Source: Chloroflexota bacterium (GTDB taxonomy: Bacteria; Chloroflexota; Anaerolineae; Anaerolineales; UBA4823). From it: a stretch of 64,000 nucleotides of DNA. Position numbers and translations under genes: made by a program. Shown in pieces: positions 52,313-61,600 of the stretch (within the stretch, counting starts at the first letter, position 1; every line of letters begins with the position of its first letter). Location of the stretch: NCBI GenBank assembly GCA_029557965.1, contig JAKQIM010000026.1, positions 62,001 through 126,000 on the forward strand. Reading direction: 5' to 3'. A model generated the notes under the pieces. That model made no database searches. It had not been told where the DNA came from and was given only the letters and a program-made list of their open reading frames with translations.

Positions 52313-55300
52313 TCAAGATGCGATGGCAGGGACGAGCAATTGGATGCGCAGTTGATCATCCACCAGCCGCCAGTGCCAAACTGGCCAGGCATCCGGTTTG
52401 CCCGTCCGGATGAGTTTTAATGCTTGCTTGAACAGGTCGCGCCCTTCAACTTGAATGGCAGGGATGCAGCTTTCGAGATACTTTTGTGCCTGTTCTAAGG
52501 CAGCCTGGCAGGTGGATGTATCTTTGTCAATCCACAAGGCCTCTGCCTGGCGGTAACCGATCAGTGCCAGGCCACAATCTGCGTTGGAGAGCTTGCCCCA
52601 GATTTGGGCGGCATGCTGGTACTGCCCCTGTGCCATCTGTGAGCTGCCCTTGCGTAAGTATTGATCGCCCAGGCGGATAGCAGCCAACGCGGCCCCAATG
52701 GGGAGATTGCAAGCCAGGTAAGCCGCTTTGACTGCGGCCCACTCACCGGCCAGGTCATTCACCAGGACCTCGATGCCGGTTGCCCAATGTTCGGTGACGG
52801 ATGGCAGGATCGACCGGCAGCGCGGCAACCAATCGGCCACCTGACTTTTCTCTGAACGCCAATATAACCATGCCATTGCGGCGGTCAGGCCGAGTTCAGC
52901 AGTGCCGGGATCTGAACTGAGCAATTGGTGCAGCAGCTTTTCGGCCTCGTCTGGGCGGTTTTGGCTGATCAAAAGCAGGGCCAGTTTACCACGCAATTTC
53001 TGCACATCGGGCTGGGGAGTGGTTTCGGGCAGGATTATGCTGGCAGCCTCGTATGCGGCGGCGGCACGTCCCAGGTCGCCGTATTGAAGGCAGGCATCAC
53101 CTAACGCGGATTGAATGCGGCTGTTTAGAGCCAGGTCTGCGGGGGCGGCCTGGCTGGCAGGGATGTGGTTGATGGCCTCCAGGCCGTGCTGGAAGTGGAT
53201 GGCGGCCTGGGCAGGGTCTTGCCGCTGGCTGGAATGGCTGCCAGCCAGGAAGAAGTGCTGGGCGGCAGCCTGCCATAGTTCGGCGTACAGGTAATGCCTG
53301 GCGATGGTCTCTTCTTCTTGCGCGGGGCTGGCAGCGGCGGGGGTATCTAAGAATGCGGCGATACGGCTGCGCAGTTCGCTGCGTTGGGAGCGCGGCGCGC
53401 TGAGATGCTCAGCGATTTGGGCATGGATTTGGCGGCGGCGCGCAAAGGGCAGGCTGTTATACAGCACCTCGCGTACCAGGGATTGCTGAAAAGCGTAGAG
53501 CGCATCTACGCCAGCTTCAAGCAGTACGATAAGGCGTGTTTCGACCAGAGCATTCAGGTTATTACTCAAGGTGACCGGGTCAAGTTTTGATTCCATCAGT
53601 GCCAGCACCTGGCTGATGCGGAATTCATCGCCGATCACGGAGGCCAACCTGGCTATTTCTCGCTGCAGCTCGCTAAGGCTTTCCAGGCTGCTGAGGGCTA
53701 ATTTTTGCAGGATGTCGGATTCGGTCAGGACTGTCCCCAAGTCTTCGGCGCTGATCTTACGTGTGGTTTTGATCCAATGGCTGATTTCGCTGACAAACAG
53801 GGGGTTACCGGTGCTTTGCTGTTGGATGATGGGGACCAGGTCTGATACCAGGATATGGGCCACCAGGGCGGATGTATCTGCCTGGCTAAAAGGTTCTAGA
53901 GAAATCGTTTCCCATCGGGCATTCTGCCGGCTGCCCTCGCCGCGTTGGGCGGCGAGCACCAACAGCGGCTGGTTTTGCAAACGGGACTGGATGTGCATGA
54001 GCAGATCCAGCGATCGATGGTCCATCCAGTGTGCATCTTCGAAGAAGAGCGCCAACGGCCCTTTCAATAATAAGCCAGAGAGTAAGGCGGCAAAAGCGCT
54101 GGCGAGGCGCTCTTGCTCTTGGTTGGACAGCGGAGAGACTTGTAACCAGGTTTGCCCGCCAAGATCGGTAGGATGGCTTGCTTCTAATTGTTTGAGTAGG
54201 GTTGCGCTTTTGCCCTGGCGAGACCTGCGGCCTTGCCTGCTGATTTCGCGCAGTATTTGTGCGTCATCAGGGGGGCTGTCTTCGGGGCTGGACGGGCTGG
54301 TGGGGACAGGGCCAGATGTGAGATGCAGGCCTAGCAGGCTCTCAAGAGCATTGACCTGTTGTTCATCCAGGGGTATTTCTGCCAGGTGGTGGCGCAGCTT
54401 GGATTGTTGGATTTGGGGGATATCGGTGGGGCTGATGTTAGCCAGTGTGCGCAGGATGCCACTCAGGCAGGCGTAATGGGTGGCGGTGCGGTAAGAGCGG
54501 CACTGGTGAAGCAGTAAGCGCGCCCCCAGTCCTTCAGCCTCTTGGAGCAAGATATCCGCCAGGTAGCTTTTGCCGATGCCGGGTGCGCCCGTAATGCTCA
54601 AGTAAACACATTGCCCCTGGATGGCGCGCTGTAAGAACTGCCTGGCGCGTTCCCATTCGGCTTTTCGCCCAACGATGGGCGGGCGTTTGTGGATGCGGTT
54701 GGCAAGTGTATCTTCGCGCACCCCATCCACTTGATGAAGTGGGATTGGGCGGCTCTTGCCCTTAACCCGGATGGAAGGCAGCTCGGTCAGCAAAAAATAA
54801 TCGGAGACGGCATTGTGGATAGATTGGCTGACCAGGATTTGGCCGGGCTTTGCGGCGCCCATTAAGCGCGCCGATAAGTTCACATCATCGCCCATCACGG
54901 TGTATTCGCGGCGGGTGGAGGAGCCAACCATTCCGGCATATACACTGCCTTGGGTGATGCCGATACGGTGCTTGACCAGGGGGCCTTCGCAATCAGGGGG
55001 GATGTGGCGAGCAAACTTGGCATGCCATCGTTCGTTGAGGGCGTCCAACTCTACATTCATGGCCAAGGCAGCACTGACGGCGCGTTGGGGGTCGTCTTCG
55101 TGACTGACCGGTGCTCCGAACACGGCCAGCAGTTTTGTACCTTTGCTGTAAGGATCAATGCGGGTGACGATGCCGCCATAGCGAGTGATGGCTTCGTTCA
55201 TGGCGGTGAAATAGGCGCTGAACAGGCTGGTGAGGCGCGATACACCGGCCTGCCCCCATGCGTCAAAGAGGGTTTCAAAGCCGATGAAGTTGCAGAAGAG

Positions 55301-56473
55301 AACGGTGGTAAGGAGAAATTCGCTTTCAACGCGCCGTTCGCGGGCGTGTACAATCACGCGCTCGGCTAACTCAGCGGCGATAAAAGGCTCGATGGCGTGG
55401 ATCTGGTTGAGGGCAACACGCATTTGGGCTAGCAAGGCCTGGGGGCTGGCATTCCACGGCACGCCAGAGCGGGCGCGCCGCTCTTCGGCTTTGATCTCGA
55501 AATCGCCAATCGATTGCTCGGAACGAGCCTGGGCCTGGTAATAGCCGGGTGACTGGGGCGTGACGATGAAGTCATCGCCCAAGAGGTTGGCAGTGGCTTC
55601 GTTCACAATCAGTTGGCCCGGACCGGTCGATGCGCCTTCTGCGCCCATAGTCTGGGTGACAGCCGGGCCAATCACGCCGTATTCCATGCGGCGGGCGCTA
55701 CCTACGCTGGCGGCCATAAATTCGCCGCTGGCGACGCCGATCTTCATTTTCAGACTGACATTTTCGGTGGGGGTGGGGATATTCGCAAATTCTCCAATTG
55801 CGTACAGCATGCGCGTGCCAGCTCGTACTGCCCACAGCGCCTGGGTTCCTTGCTCTTGCTGGGGAAAGTAGACCAGGGCAGCGTCGCCAGCAAACTTGAG
55901 CAGGGTGCCGCCAGACCAGGAGATGATCTCGAGCATGGTGGCGAAATAGCGGTTCATGATTTCTGTCAGGCGTTCGGCGCCTTCGGGGCCGAGCACAGCC
56001 AGCCGCTCGGAGAGGGCGGTGAACCCGCTGACATCTGAGAAAAGCAAGGAGCCTCTCAAGACCTGGCCGCTGACCAGGCCAGCAACAGGCCGGCGCATTT
56101 TCTCTTGCACAAGGTGATTGGGTAAGAATGTGGAAAGTAAGTATTGGACGGAGCGCAAACGTTCCAAGGCGTTAATCAGCACGCCGCGGCGCGGGTCCTC
56201 GCTGTTCAGTTTGCGCCATAAATCTGCCGAGAGGAATTTTTCAAGCTCGGGTGGAAGAGACAGCTTGCCATCCGGCTCGGCTTCCGATGGGCTTTGGGAT
56301 TCAAGTGGAGAGGGGGTTATGGCCGGCGCCGGCTTTGGCGCGGCTTTTTCGGTTGTTTTTGGGGTGTCGCTATCTGAGAAGAGGGCAGAGAGATCGGGTA
56401 GACCACGTCCTTGCCTGCGGCGAGGGGGAGGGGCGCCGGGCTTAAAGAGATCGTCGTTCTCAGAGTTGTCCAT
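52313..56473 (-). CDS. Soluble-adenylyl-cyclase-like protein: two cyclase domains, AAA ATPase, TPR
   Basis: This 1386-residue protein has a disordered N terminus, class III cyclase domain 1 (about 120-310), domain 2 (about 370-580), an AAA/STAND ATPase (about 605-900, Walker A ITGAPGIGKSYLAD) and helical repeats to the end. Domain 1 keeps both metal aspartates (LLFSDVSGFTALSE, LKFAGDAALVYF) but lacks the VNLAAR motif. Domain 2 has lost them (VLFCNFIGFE, YSKGTKLLAVFG) but keeps YTVMGDDVNLSARLM with the catalytic Asn and Arg. One composite site per pair is expected, as in mammalian sAC. It probably makes cAMP for the adjacent binding protein. Confidence 0.92.
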   Translation of the reverse strand: MDNSENDDLFKPGAPPPRRRQGRGLPDLSALFSDSDTPKTTEKAAPKPAPAITPSPLESQSPSEAEPDGKLSLPPELEKFLSADLWRKLNSEDPRRGVLINALERLRSVQYLLSTFLPNHLVQEKMRRPVAGLVSGQVLRGSLLFSDVSGFTALSERLAVLGPEGAERLTEIMNRYFATMLEIISWSGGTLLKFAGDAALVYFPQQEQGTQALWAVRAGTRMLYAIGEFANIPTPTENVSLKMKIGVASGEFMAASVGSARRMEYGVIGPAVTQTMGAEGASTGPGQLIVNEATANLLGDDFIVTPQSPGYYQAQARSEQSIGDFEIKAEERRARSGVPWNASPQALLAQMRVALNQIHAIEPFIAAELAERVIVHARERRVESEFLLTTVLFCNFIGFETLFDAWGQAGVSRLTSLFSAYFTAMNEAITRYGGIVTRIDPYSKGTKLLAVFGAPVSHEDDPQRAVSAALAMNVELDALNERWHAKFARHIPPDCEGPLVKHRIGITQGSVYAGMVGSSTRREYTVMGDDVNLSARLMGAAKPGQILVSQSIHNAVSDYFLLTELPSIRVKGKSRPIPLHQVDGVREDTLANRIHKRPPIVGRKAEWERARQFLQRAIQGQCVYLSITGAPGIGKSYLADILLQEAEGLGARLLLHQCRSYRTATHYACLSGILRTLANISPTDIPQIQQSKLRHHLAEIPLDEQQVNALESLLGLHLTSGPVPTSPSSPEDSPPDDAQILREISRQGRRSRQGKSATLLKQLEASHPTDLGGQTWLQVSPLSNQEQERLASAFAALLSGLLLKGPLALFFEDAHWMDHRSLDLLMHIQSRLQNQPLLVLAAQRGEGSRQNARWETISLEPFSQADTSALVAHILVSDLVPIIQQQSTGNPLFVSEISHWIKTTRKISAEDLGTVLTESDILQKLALSSLESLSELQREIARLASVIGDEFRISQVLALMESKLDPVTLSNNLNALVETRLIVLLEAGVDALYAFQQSLVREVLYNSLPFARRRQIHAQIAEHLSAPRSQRSELRSRIAAFLDTPAAASPAQEEETIARHYLYAELWQAAAQHFFLAGSHSSQRQDPAQAAIHFQHGLEAINHIPASQAAPADLALNSRIQSALGDACLQYGDLGRAAAAYEAASIILPETTPQPDVQKLRGKLALLLISQNRPDEAEKLLHQLLSSDPGTAELGLTAAMAWLYWRSEKSQVADWLPRCRSILPSVTEHWATGIEVLVNDLAGEWAAVKAAYLACNLPIGAALAAIRLGDQYLRKGSSQMAQGQYQHAAQIWGKLSNADCGLALIGYRQAEALWIDKDTSTCQAALEQAQKYLESCIPAIQVEGRDLFKQALKLIRTGKPDAWPVWHWRLVDDQLRIQLLVPAIAS

Positions 56474-56500
56474 AACACATAAATTATACCCTTATGTGTT
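56474..56500 (-). promoter_or_regulatory. Promoter and palindromic operator of the cyclase operon
   Basis: A perfect 9-bp inverted repeat, AACACATAA (56474-56482) / TTATGTGTT (56492-56500), brackets a minus-strand TATAAT (56488-56483). The cyclase ATG is 9 bases after the -10, so the leader would be only about 3 bases. No good -35 is present. The repeat overlaps the end of the O-antigen-ligase gene. Confidence 0.6.
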
Positions 56501-58091
56501 CGGAATGGGCTTGTGTATCCGCTTCAGGAGTTGGTTTTACACCATGGCGAGAAGCATTGGAAGCAAACTCATCTTGGCGGTGGACGAGTCCGGCGGCTGA
56601 GATGATGCCGGTGATTACCCACCAGTAGGGCATGGCAAAGGAGTCGATGCTGAAGCCCTCGCCAATGAAAGCAACCAGTGCTAATTGGCCGGTGAAAGCC
56701 AGTGTGCGCAGGACCGGCTGGTGGCTGCGACAGGTTAACTGAGAAGACCGAAACAAAAGATACAGCCAGGTGATAAAGATGGCAAAACCGAGTGCCCCGG
56801 TTTCGGCGAGCAGACGCACCCACAAGCTTTTGATATTGGGGGCTACTGAAGAATCAAACATCAGCATACTCACTTCGTAGGAACCCCATCCAATGGCGGG
56901 CATGTGGCTAGGAAAGAAGAAGCCTGAATTACCAAGCCCAACCCCAAGCCAGGGGAAATCGCGGAAGACTGTCCAGCCAGTGGTCCAATATACCATGCGT
57001 TCCATGAATGCCAGGCGGTTGCTGTAATAGAGAAGGGTATTCTCGTCTAGCATCAACATCTTGAGAACATCTTTCCAGGGAGGAAGGTATTCATACATAA
57101 GCAACAAACGTTCATCCCTCAGGCTGGCAACCAATATCAGCCCCAAGCCCAGGGCCAGATAGAGGAGAAAGAGGACAATATTGATCAGCAGGCCGATTGC
57201 CCACCTGAACTGGCGCTGTGAAGCAAGCTTATTGGCCCAGGGTCGGGAGGTGATCTTGTTCAGCAGCTTGTGGTAGAGCGCCCAGTGGAGTTTCATGACC
57301 AAGAAGACGACCAGGAGCATGAAGGAGATCAAGCCAATGCGGGGTGAAGCCAGAAAGAAAAAGATGATTCCTGGCACGAGCAGGAGATTTTCTAGCGACA
57401 GGCGCAAGACGCGGAAACGGAAGGCGGAAGTGCGCTGATAAGTGGCGGCAAGCCACAAGGGTAAATATAAAATGACCAGTTGATGGGCAAACCAGGATGG
57501 CTCATATGTCAGGCCGCTGATGCGTTGTCCGCCGCGCTCGGCGGCATGCGGAACCTGAACAACCAAAAATTCCTGGATGCGTTCCATCCAGTAGGGATAT
57601 TCATAATCCTGGCCAAGGATGAAGTAAGATTGGATGAGCGCATAAACCAATGTGAAGATGCCGCTAATGGTGAGCCATTGCCAGGTTTTGTGCAATTTCT
57701 GGGTGTGGTTAGGCCATGAGGCAATGACAAAGTAAAAGGCCACGCCGATGATCAAAGTGACGAAAGCCCGCAGTTCTTGGGCAGGCAAAACCCTTTCTTT
57801 ATAGGGGGGGACGTTGATAAAAAAGGCAGCTGCGTTTGCTAGGAGTACAACCAAAACCAAGACAACCAGAGGCCGCGCCTCGATTGGCAGAACCCCGCCG
57901 CGTAGGATGAAGGGGATGAACCAAATGACTGCCAGGATCAGGATGGGCAGCGCTGAAAGGGGGGCTACAACGGTGTTGGTTAGCTGGATCAGCAAAGAAA
58001 AGCTGGTCATGGGCAGCGTGAAAAGTGCAAAGGCCCATAGGAAGTCCAGGCCTTTTTGCCAGGCGGGCAAGAGTCTGTGAAACTGGCTCAT
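56484..58091 (-). CDS. O-antigen ligase/polymerase-like membrane protein
   Basis: The 535-residue protein has about twelve membrane helices. A large extracytoplasmic loop contains NRLAFMERMVYWTTGWTVFR and FPWLGVGLGNSGFFFPSHMP, the region that in WaaL/Wzy proteins binds lipid-linked glycans. It overlaps the Wzz-like gene by 4 bases, so the two probably assemble a surface polysaccharide. Ligase and polymerase cannot be separated by sequence alone. Confidence 0.8.
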   Translation of the reverse strand: MSQFHRLLPAWQKGLDFLWAFALFTLPMTSFSLLIQLTNTVVAPLSALPILILAVIWFIPFILRGGVLPIEARPLVVLVLVVLLANAAAFFINVPPYKERVLPAQELRAFVTLIIGVAFYFVIASWPNHTQKLHKTWQWLTISGIFTLVYALIQSYFILGQDYEYPYWMERIQEFLVVQVPHAAERGGQRISGLTYEPSWFAHQLVILYLPLWLAATYQRTSAFRFRVLRLSLENLLLVPGIIFFFLASPRIGLISFMLLVVFLVMKLHWALYHKLLNKITSRPWANKLASQRQFRWAIGLLINIVLFLLYLALGLGLILVASLRDERLLLMYEYLPPWKDVLKMLMLDENTLLYYSNRLAFMERMVYWTTGWTVFRDFPWLGVGLGNSGFFFPSHMPAIGWGSYEVSMLMFDSSVAPNIKSLWVRLLAETGALGFAIFITWLYLLFRSSQLTCRSHQPVLRTLAFTGQLALVAFIGEGFSIDSFAMPYWWVITGIISAAGLVHRQDEFASNASRHGVKPTPEADTQAHSEHIRV

Positions 58092-58717
58092 GCTGCTTTG
58101 GGCCGCCGGAAGGGAAATACATCGGCGAGAAAAATGCCCACAACTGCGCCTGCAAGCATGCCTGCCAGCATTAAGTGGTTGCGCTGGTATAGGACCGGCT
58201 CGGTTGGTGTTGGCTGGAATTCGGGAGCGCCGAACATAACGTAGCCAGCGATGTTTCCGCTGGCCTGCAGACTGAGCATGGATTCGTGGGCCATAGCAGC
58301 CCAGATCTCGACGGTGGCCTGGGCAATTTGAGGATCGGCGTGGCGATAGCGCAGGTACCAGAAAGTCAGCCGCCGCTCAACGGTGCTGTTTTTTATCAAG
58401 GATACGGCATCAACTTGAATACCCTGGCGGGCAGCCTCGGCTGTAACCAACTCAAGCAAGATCGGAGACTCGATCACCGCTTCGGTAGTAGAGACAGCCA
58501 TATCTTGGACGCGGACGAATTGATCGCGAGGAATATCCAGGATGGGCATTTTCTCGAGGTCGGTCTGCACCAGATAGATGGCAACGGCTTCATATTGGGG
58601 TGGGGTAAGGTAGTGGAAGATAAAGCCGGCCAGGGCGCCCAACAGGATCGCGACCACAATAACCCACCAGCGGCTGGCCAGGCGACGGAAATGTTCCAAT
58701 GGTACAAATTCTTGCAT
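58088..58717 (-). CDS. Wzz-family polysaccharide chain-length protein
   Basis: The 209-residue protein has a helix near the N terminus (WWVIVVAILLGALAGFIFHYL), an extracytoplasmic domain with TPPQYEAVAIYLVQT, and a C-terminal helix (LMLAGMLAGAVVGIFLADVF). This is the Wzz/polysaccharide co-polymerase layout in short form, without a tyrosine-kinase domain. It pairs with the O-antigen-ligase-like gene. Confidence 0.82.
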   Translation of the reverse strand: MQEFVPLEHFRRLASRWWVIVVAILLGALAGFIFHYLTPPQYEAVAIYLVQTDLEKMPILDIPRDQFVRVQDMAVSTTEAVIESPILLELVTAEAARQGIQVDAVSLIKNSTVERRLTFWYLRYRHADPQIAQATVEIWAAMAHESMLSLQASGNIAGYVMFGAPEFQPTPTEPVLYQRNHLMLAGMLAGAVVGIFLADVFPFRRPKAA

Positions 58718-58816
58718 ATCAACTCTTCTCTATCGGTTTCGTTATTCTCGCAACGGTCATTTCGATCAGGAAACTGGCGTAATTATAATCGCTTCGGAGG
58801 CGTTATAATACTTGTC
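58718..58816. promoter_or_regulatory. Divergent promoter region of polysaccharide and lasso clusters
   Basis: Two TATAAT boxes occur on the plus strand, at 58784-58789 and 58804-58809. The second ends 7 bases before the ATG at 58817, giving a leaderless or nearly leaderless mRNA. ATTATAAT at 58782-58789 is palindromic and also reads as a -10 on the minus strand for the Wzz-like gene. No -35 matches well. Confidence 0.5.
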
Positions 58817-59101
58817 ATGATCACATTACATACCAAGTTTCAAATCCCCGAGGAAGTACTATTTCGTGAAATAGGCGGCGAAGCCGTGATTTTGAATACT
58901 AAGACGGGCAAGTATTATGGGTTGAACGAGATGGGTACCCAGATGTGGGCCCTGTTGGTTGAAAAGGGTACACTGCTGGAGGCTTGCCGGGTCTTATCAG
59001 ATGCTTATGATGTGGAAGAGGAACAAGTGCAAGGGGATATGCTGCAGTTGATGGAAACCCTGGTAGAGAAGGGATTGCTGCACATTGAGCCTGCGGCATA
59101 A
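58817..59101 (+). CDS. Lasso peptide leader-binding protein, PqqD/RRE type (B1)
   Basis: The 94-residue protein is a stand-alone PqqD domain: FREIGGEAVILNTKTGKYYG, then LNEMGTQMWALLVE, and a winged C-terminal helix ending VEKGLLHIEPAA. In lasso clusters this B1 protein binds the precursor leader and delivers it to the B2 protease. The longer open frame upstream is in the intergenic region; the ATG at 58817 is at the predicted transcript start. It overlaps the B2 gene by 17 bases. Confidence 0.92.
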   Translation: MITLHTKFQIPEEVLFREIGGEAVILNTKTGKYYGLNEMGTQMWALLVEKGTLLEACRVLSDAYDVEEEQVQGDMLQLMETLVEKGLLHIEPAA

Positions 59102-59582
59102 ACTGGTTACGGCCAAAGGACTGACCTGGCGTGAACACGGGCTGATCCTCCAGGCGTGGTTTTTACTGCTGGGCGTAGATTGGGGTTTGAGGCTATTCCC
59201 ATTCCGGCGAGTACAAAATTGGACGTTGGGAGATCAAGGAAAGGTATTTGCGCATAGCCAAAACGCCGAGCTTTCTGTTCAAAGCGAATCCGATCTGAAG
59301 AGCGCGCGACAATTGGGCGCTCAGGTCAGCCGGGCGGCGCGTAACCACGTGTATCCAATGAGCTGCCTGCGTCGTTCTTTGGTCTTGCAGGGCTTATTGG
59401 CGCGGCGAGGTATTGCTGCAGAGCTGCGGATTGGCGTACGCAGAGATGGCGAGAGATTGCAGGCGCATGCGTGGGTGGAAGTGGCAGGGGTTCCTATTGA
59501 GGAGCCAGAGGGAATAGCTGCTGCTTACCCACCATTGAACGAGGTGGATGAGGTGGCGAAGAAATATGAACAAAATCAGTAA
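59085..59582 (+). CDS. Lasso peptide leader protease, transglutaminase-like (B2)
   Basis: The 165-residue protein has an N-terminal hydrophobic helix and the McjB-type domain NHVYPMSCLRRSLVLQGLLA, with catalytic Cys near residue 94 and His near 128 in RLQAHAWVEVAGVPIEEPEG. It removes the leader before ring closure. The TTG start at 59085 overlaps B1 and keeps the conserved N-terminal helix. The third catalytic position, usually an Asp before a proline in this family, here reads EEP, so an acidic residue is kept but not the Asp. Confidence 0.9.
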   Translation: MSLRHKLVTAKGLTWREHGLILQAWFLLLGVDWGLRLFPFRRVQNWTLGDQGKVFAHSQNAELSVQSESDLKSARQLGAQVSRAARNHVYPMSCLRRSLVLQGLLARRGIAAELRIGVRRDGERLQAHAWVEVAGVPIEEPEGIAAAYPPLNEVDEVAKKYEQNQ

Positions 59583-59597
59583 GGGGTACTCAATCTT

Positions 59598-61472
59598 GTG
59601 AGCGGGATTTGCGTTCAACTCAACCTGGATGGCGCTCAGGTTGATGATGGTGGGCTGCACAGGATGGCGGAGGCCGCTGCTTACCGTGGTCCGGATGGAA
59701 TCCGTTACCGGTTGGATGGCGCAGTGGGCATGGCCCACCTGGCTTTTCATACCACGCCTGAGGCTGTGAGCGAGGTGCAGCCGCTGGTGGGCGCAAATGG
59801 ACGATTGATGCTGGTGGCAGACGCGCGCCTGGATCATCGGGATGAACTGATTGCCGGATTAACTTCCAGGGGATTTGTGCAAGAAAAAAGTCCTTCGGAT
59901 GCGGCCTTGATCCTGGCATCTTATCTGTGTTGGGGGAAGGACTGCTTGCGGCAGATCAATGGCGATTATGCATTTGCGATTTGGGATGCTGAAGCACAAG
60001 AATTGTTTTGTGCGCGTGACGCGATTGGCATCCGGCTGCTGCATTATGCTCAGGTGGGGCAGCGTTTATACATTGCAACAGCAATTGGCTCGATCCTGGC
60101 GGCTCAACCAGACCTGCGGAAAGTGAACTTGCCGATCATCCAGGATTTCCTGGCGGGAAGGTACGGGCGCTGGGTTTATCAAACTGCTTACGAGGAAATC
60201 GCGCGCCTGCCGCAGTCTTATACGATGACGGTGCGGGATGGGCGAATTTCGTTGCAGCGTTATTGGGTGTGGGGAGAACAGTCGCTAACGCGATACCAAC
60301 GCGATGAAGATTACATAGCTCACTACCGTGAACTGTTTGAGAAGGCGACATTATCTTGTTTGCGTACCACTGTCCCGGTCAGTGTTTGGTCGGGCGGAGG
60401 ATTGGACTCGGCGGTAACGGCAACGACGGTCGATTATTTATTGGAAAAATATGGGCTGGATGTGGATGCATATCTTCATTCGGCAGTGTTCAAGGGAATC
60501 CCCTCGGCAGACGAGAGCGCATATGCTGAGGCTTTGGCGATGCACTGCACGCGCTTTAAGGGCAGCCGCTTGCTGCCAAGCGAGGACTGCTGGGGGTTCA
60601 AAGAGCATGGACGGGATGGCGGGTATCCGCTTGATGAGCCAGAACCGGGTATTGACCGCGCCTTGACCAACCGCCTGTATGGGGCAGCCAGGGGGGATGG
60701 CTGTAGGGTTTGTCTTTCAGGAGAGGGCTCGGATAACGCGCTGCTGAAGGGGGCGTATATATACCTGGATGTGCTGCGGGATGTACCCTTGAAACATCTG
60801 CGTGAAGAACTGCCCTATTTTATCGCGCGTTCTGGTCACTCGTGGTTGGGGATATTGGCACGGGCGTATTTGCGGCCTGCTATGCCCAATTTCTGGCGGG
60901 TATTGAAGCGTTTCAAGCGCAGGCCTGAGGAGATGGGTTGGAAAGTGCCAACTCTTCCTCCGCCGGATGAGTACCTGCCTGTGCCTGAGTTTTCGAGCCA
61001 AGGCGGACGGACAGCGTACGAAACATTAACCAGGGGGCATTATGCGTTTCGGTTGGCTTATTTTGATATACTAGCTGCGTCCAATGGTTTTGAAGAACGC
61101 TATCCCTTCTTGGATCGCCGGCTGGTGGAATATTCGCTGCAGATACCCCCGCACCTTCGTTTTCGGCGGGGCACCAGTAAGCTGATCTTGCGCCAGGCTT
61201 TTGCAGATATTCTTCCAGCGAAAATCTCATCTCGCAAAGGAAACACACACCTGGGCGATGTGATCGAGCCGGGTGTGTTGGGAGAAGAGCGCCAGGAGAT
61301 CGAAGCTCTGCTGACCAATGCACGTGTGGTGAGCGGTGGGCTGATTGATGAAGGTCAACTGCGCGAGACGTGGAATACCTATGTTGAAAAACGAGATCAA
61401 AATTGCTATCATATGTTGATGGATGTGCTGCCGATTGAAGATTGGCTGCGTTTTTTGGAGGATGCTGCCTGA
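59598..61472 (+). CDS. Lasso peptide cyclase, asparagine-synthetase-like (C)
   Basis: This 624-residue AsnB homologue has an N-terminal glutaminase-like domain starting MSGICVQLNL, where Cys2 of AsnB is Ser, so ammonia transfer is lost. The C-terminal synthetase domain has the ATP-binding PP-loop VSVWSGGGLDSAVTATTVDY and CLSGEGSDNALLKG. In lasso biosynthesis it adenylates an Asp or Glu side chain and joins it to the core N terminus. The GTG start follows AAGGGG at 11 bases. It is followed by the precursor gene. Confidence 0.93.
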   Translation: MSGICVQLNLDGAQVDDGGLHRMAEAAAYRGPDGIRYRLDGAVGMAHLAFHTTPEAVSEVQPLVGANGRLMLVADARLDHRDELIAGLTSRGFVQEKSPSDAALILASYLCWGKDCLRQINGDYAFAIWDAEAQELFCARDAIGIRLLHYAQVGQRLYIATAIGSILAAQPDLRKVNLPIIQDFLAGRYGRWVYQTAYEEIARLPQSYTMTVRDGRISLQRYWVWGEQSLTRYQRDEDYIAHYRELFEKATLSCLRTTVPVSVWSGGGLDSAVTATTVDYLLEKYGLDVDAYLHSAVFKGIPSADESAYAEALAMHCTRFKGSRLLPSEDCWGFKEHGRDGGYPLDEPEPGIDRALTNRLYGAARGDGCRVCLSGEGSDNALLKGAYIYLDVLRDVPLKHLREELPYFIARSGHSWLGILARAYLRPAMPNFWRVLKRFKRRPEEMGWKVPTLPPPDEYLPVPEFSSQGGRTAYETLTRGHYAFRLAYFDILAASNGFEERYPFLDRRLVEYSLQIPPHLRFRRGTSKLILRQAFADILPAKISSRKGNTHLGDVIEPGVLGEERQEIEALLTNARVVSGGLIDEGQLRETWNTYVEKRDQNCYHMLMDVLPIEDWLRFLEDAA

Positions 61473-61600
61473 TTGGGGCGGCAGAGCAGCCAGACGTGCA
61501 ACTTGGAACATGATCGAGACAATCGTTTCGGCAAATTGTGATAAAATAACCAAAGTATTATGCATTTTTGCATCCGTTTTATCGCGGAAGGAAGGGACTT

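Noticed and set aside
58286-58816. Long N-terminal extension of the PqqD protein
   Set aside because: The frame runs antisense to the Wzz-like gene; homologues begin at the ATG at 58817.
59598-61472. Ordinary asparagine synthetase
   Set aside because: Cys2 is replaced by Ser and the gene sits among B1, B2 and precursor genes, so lasso cyclase is the better call.
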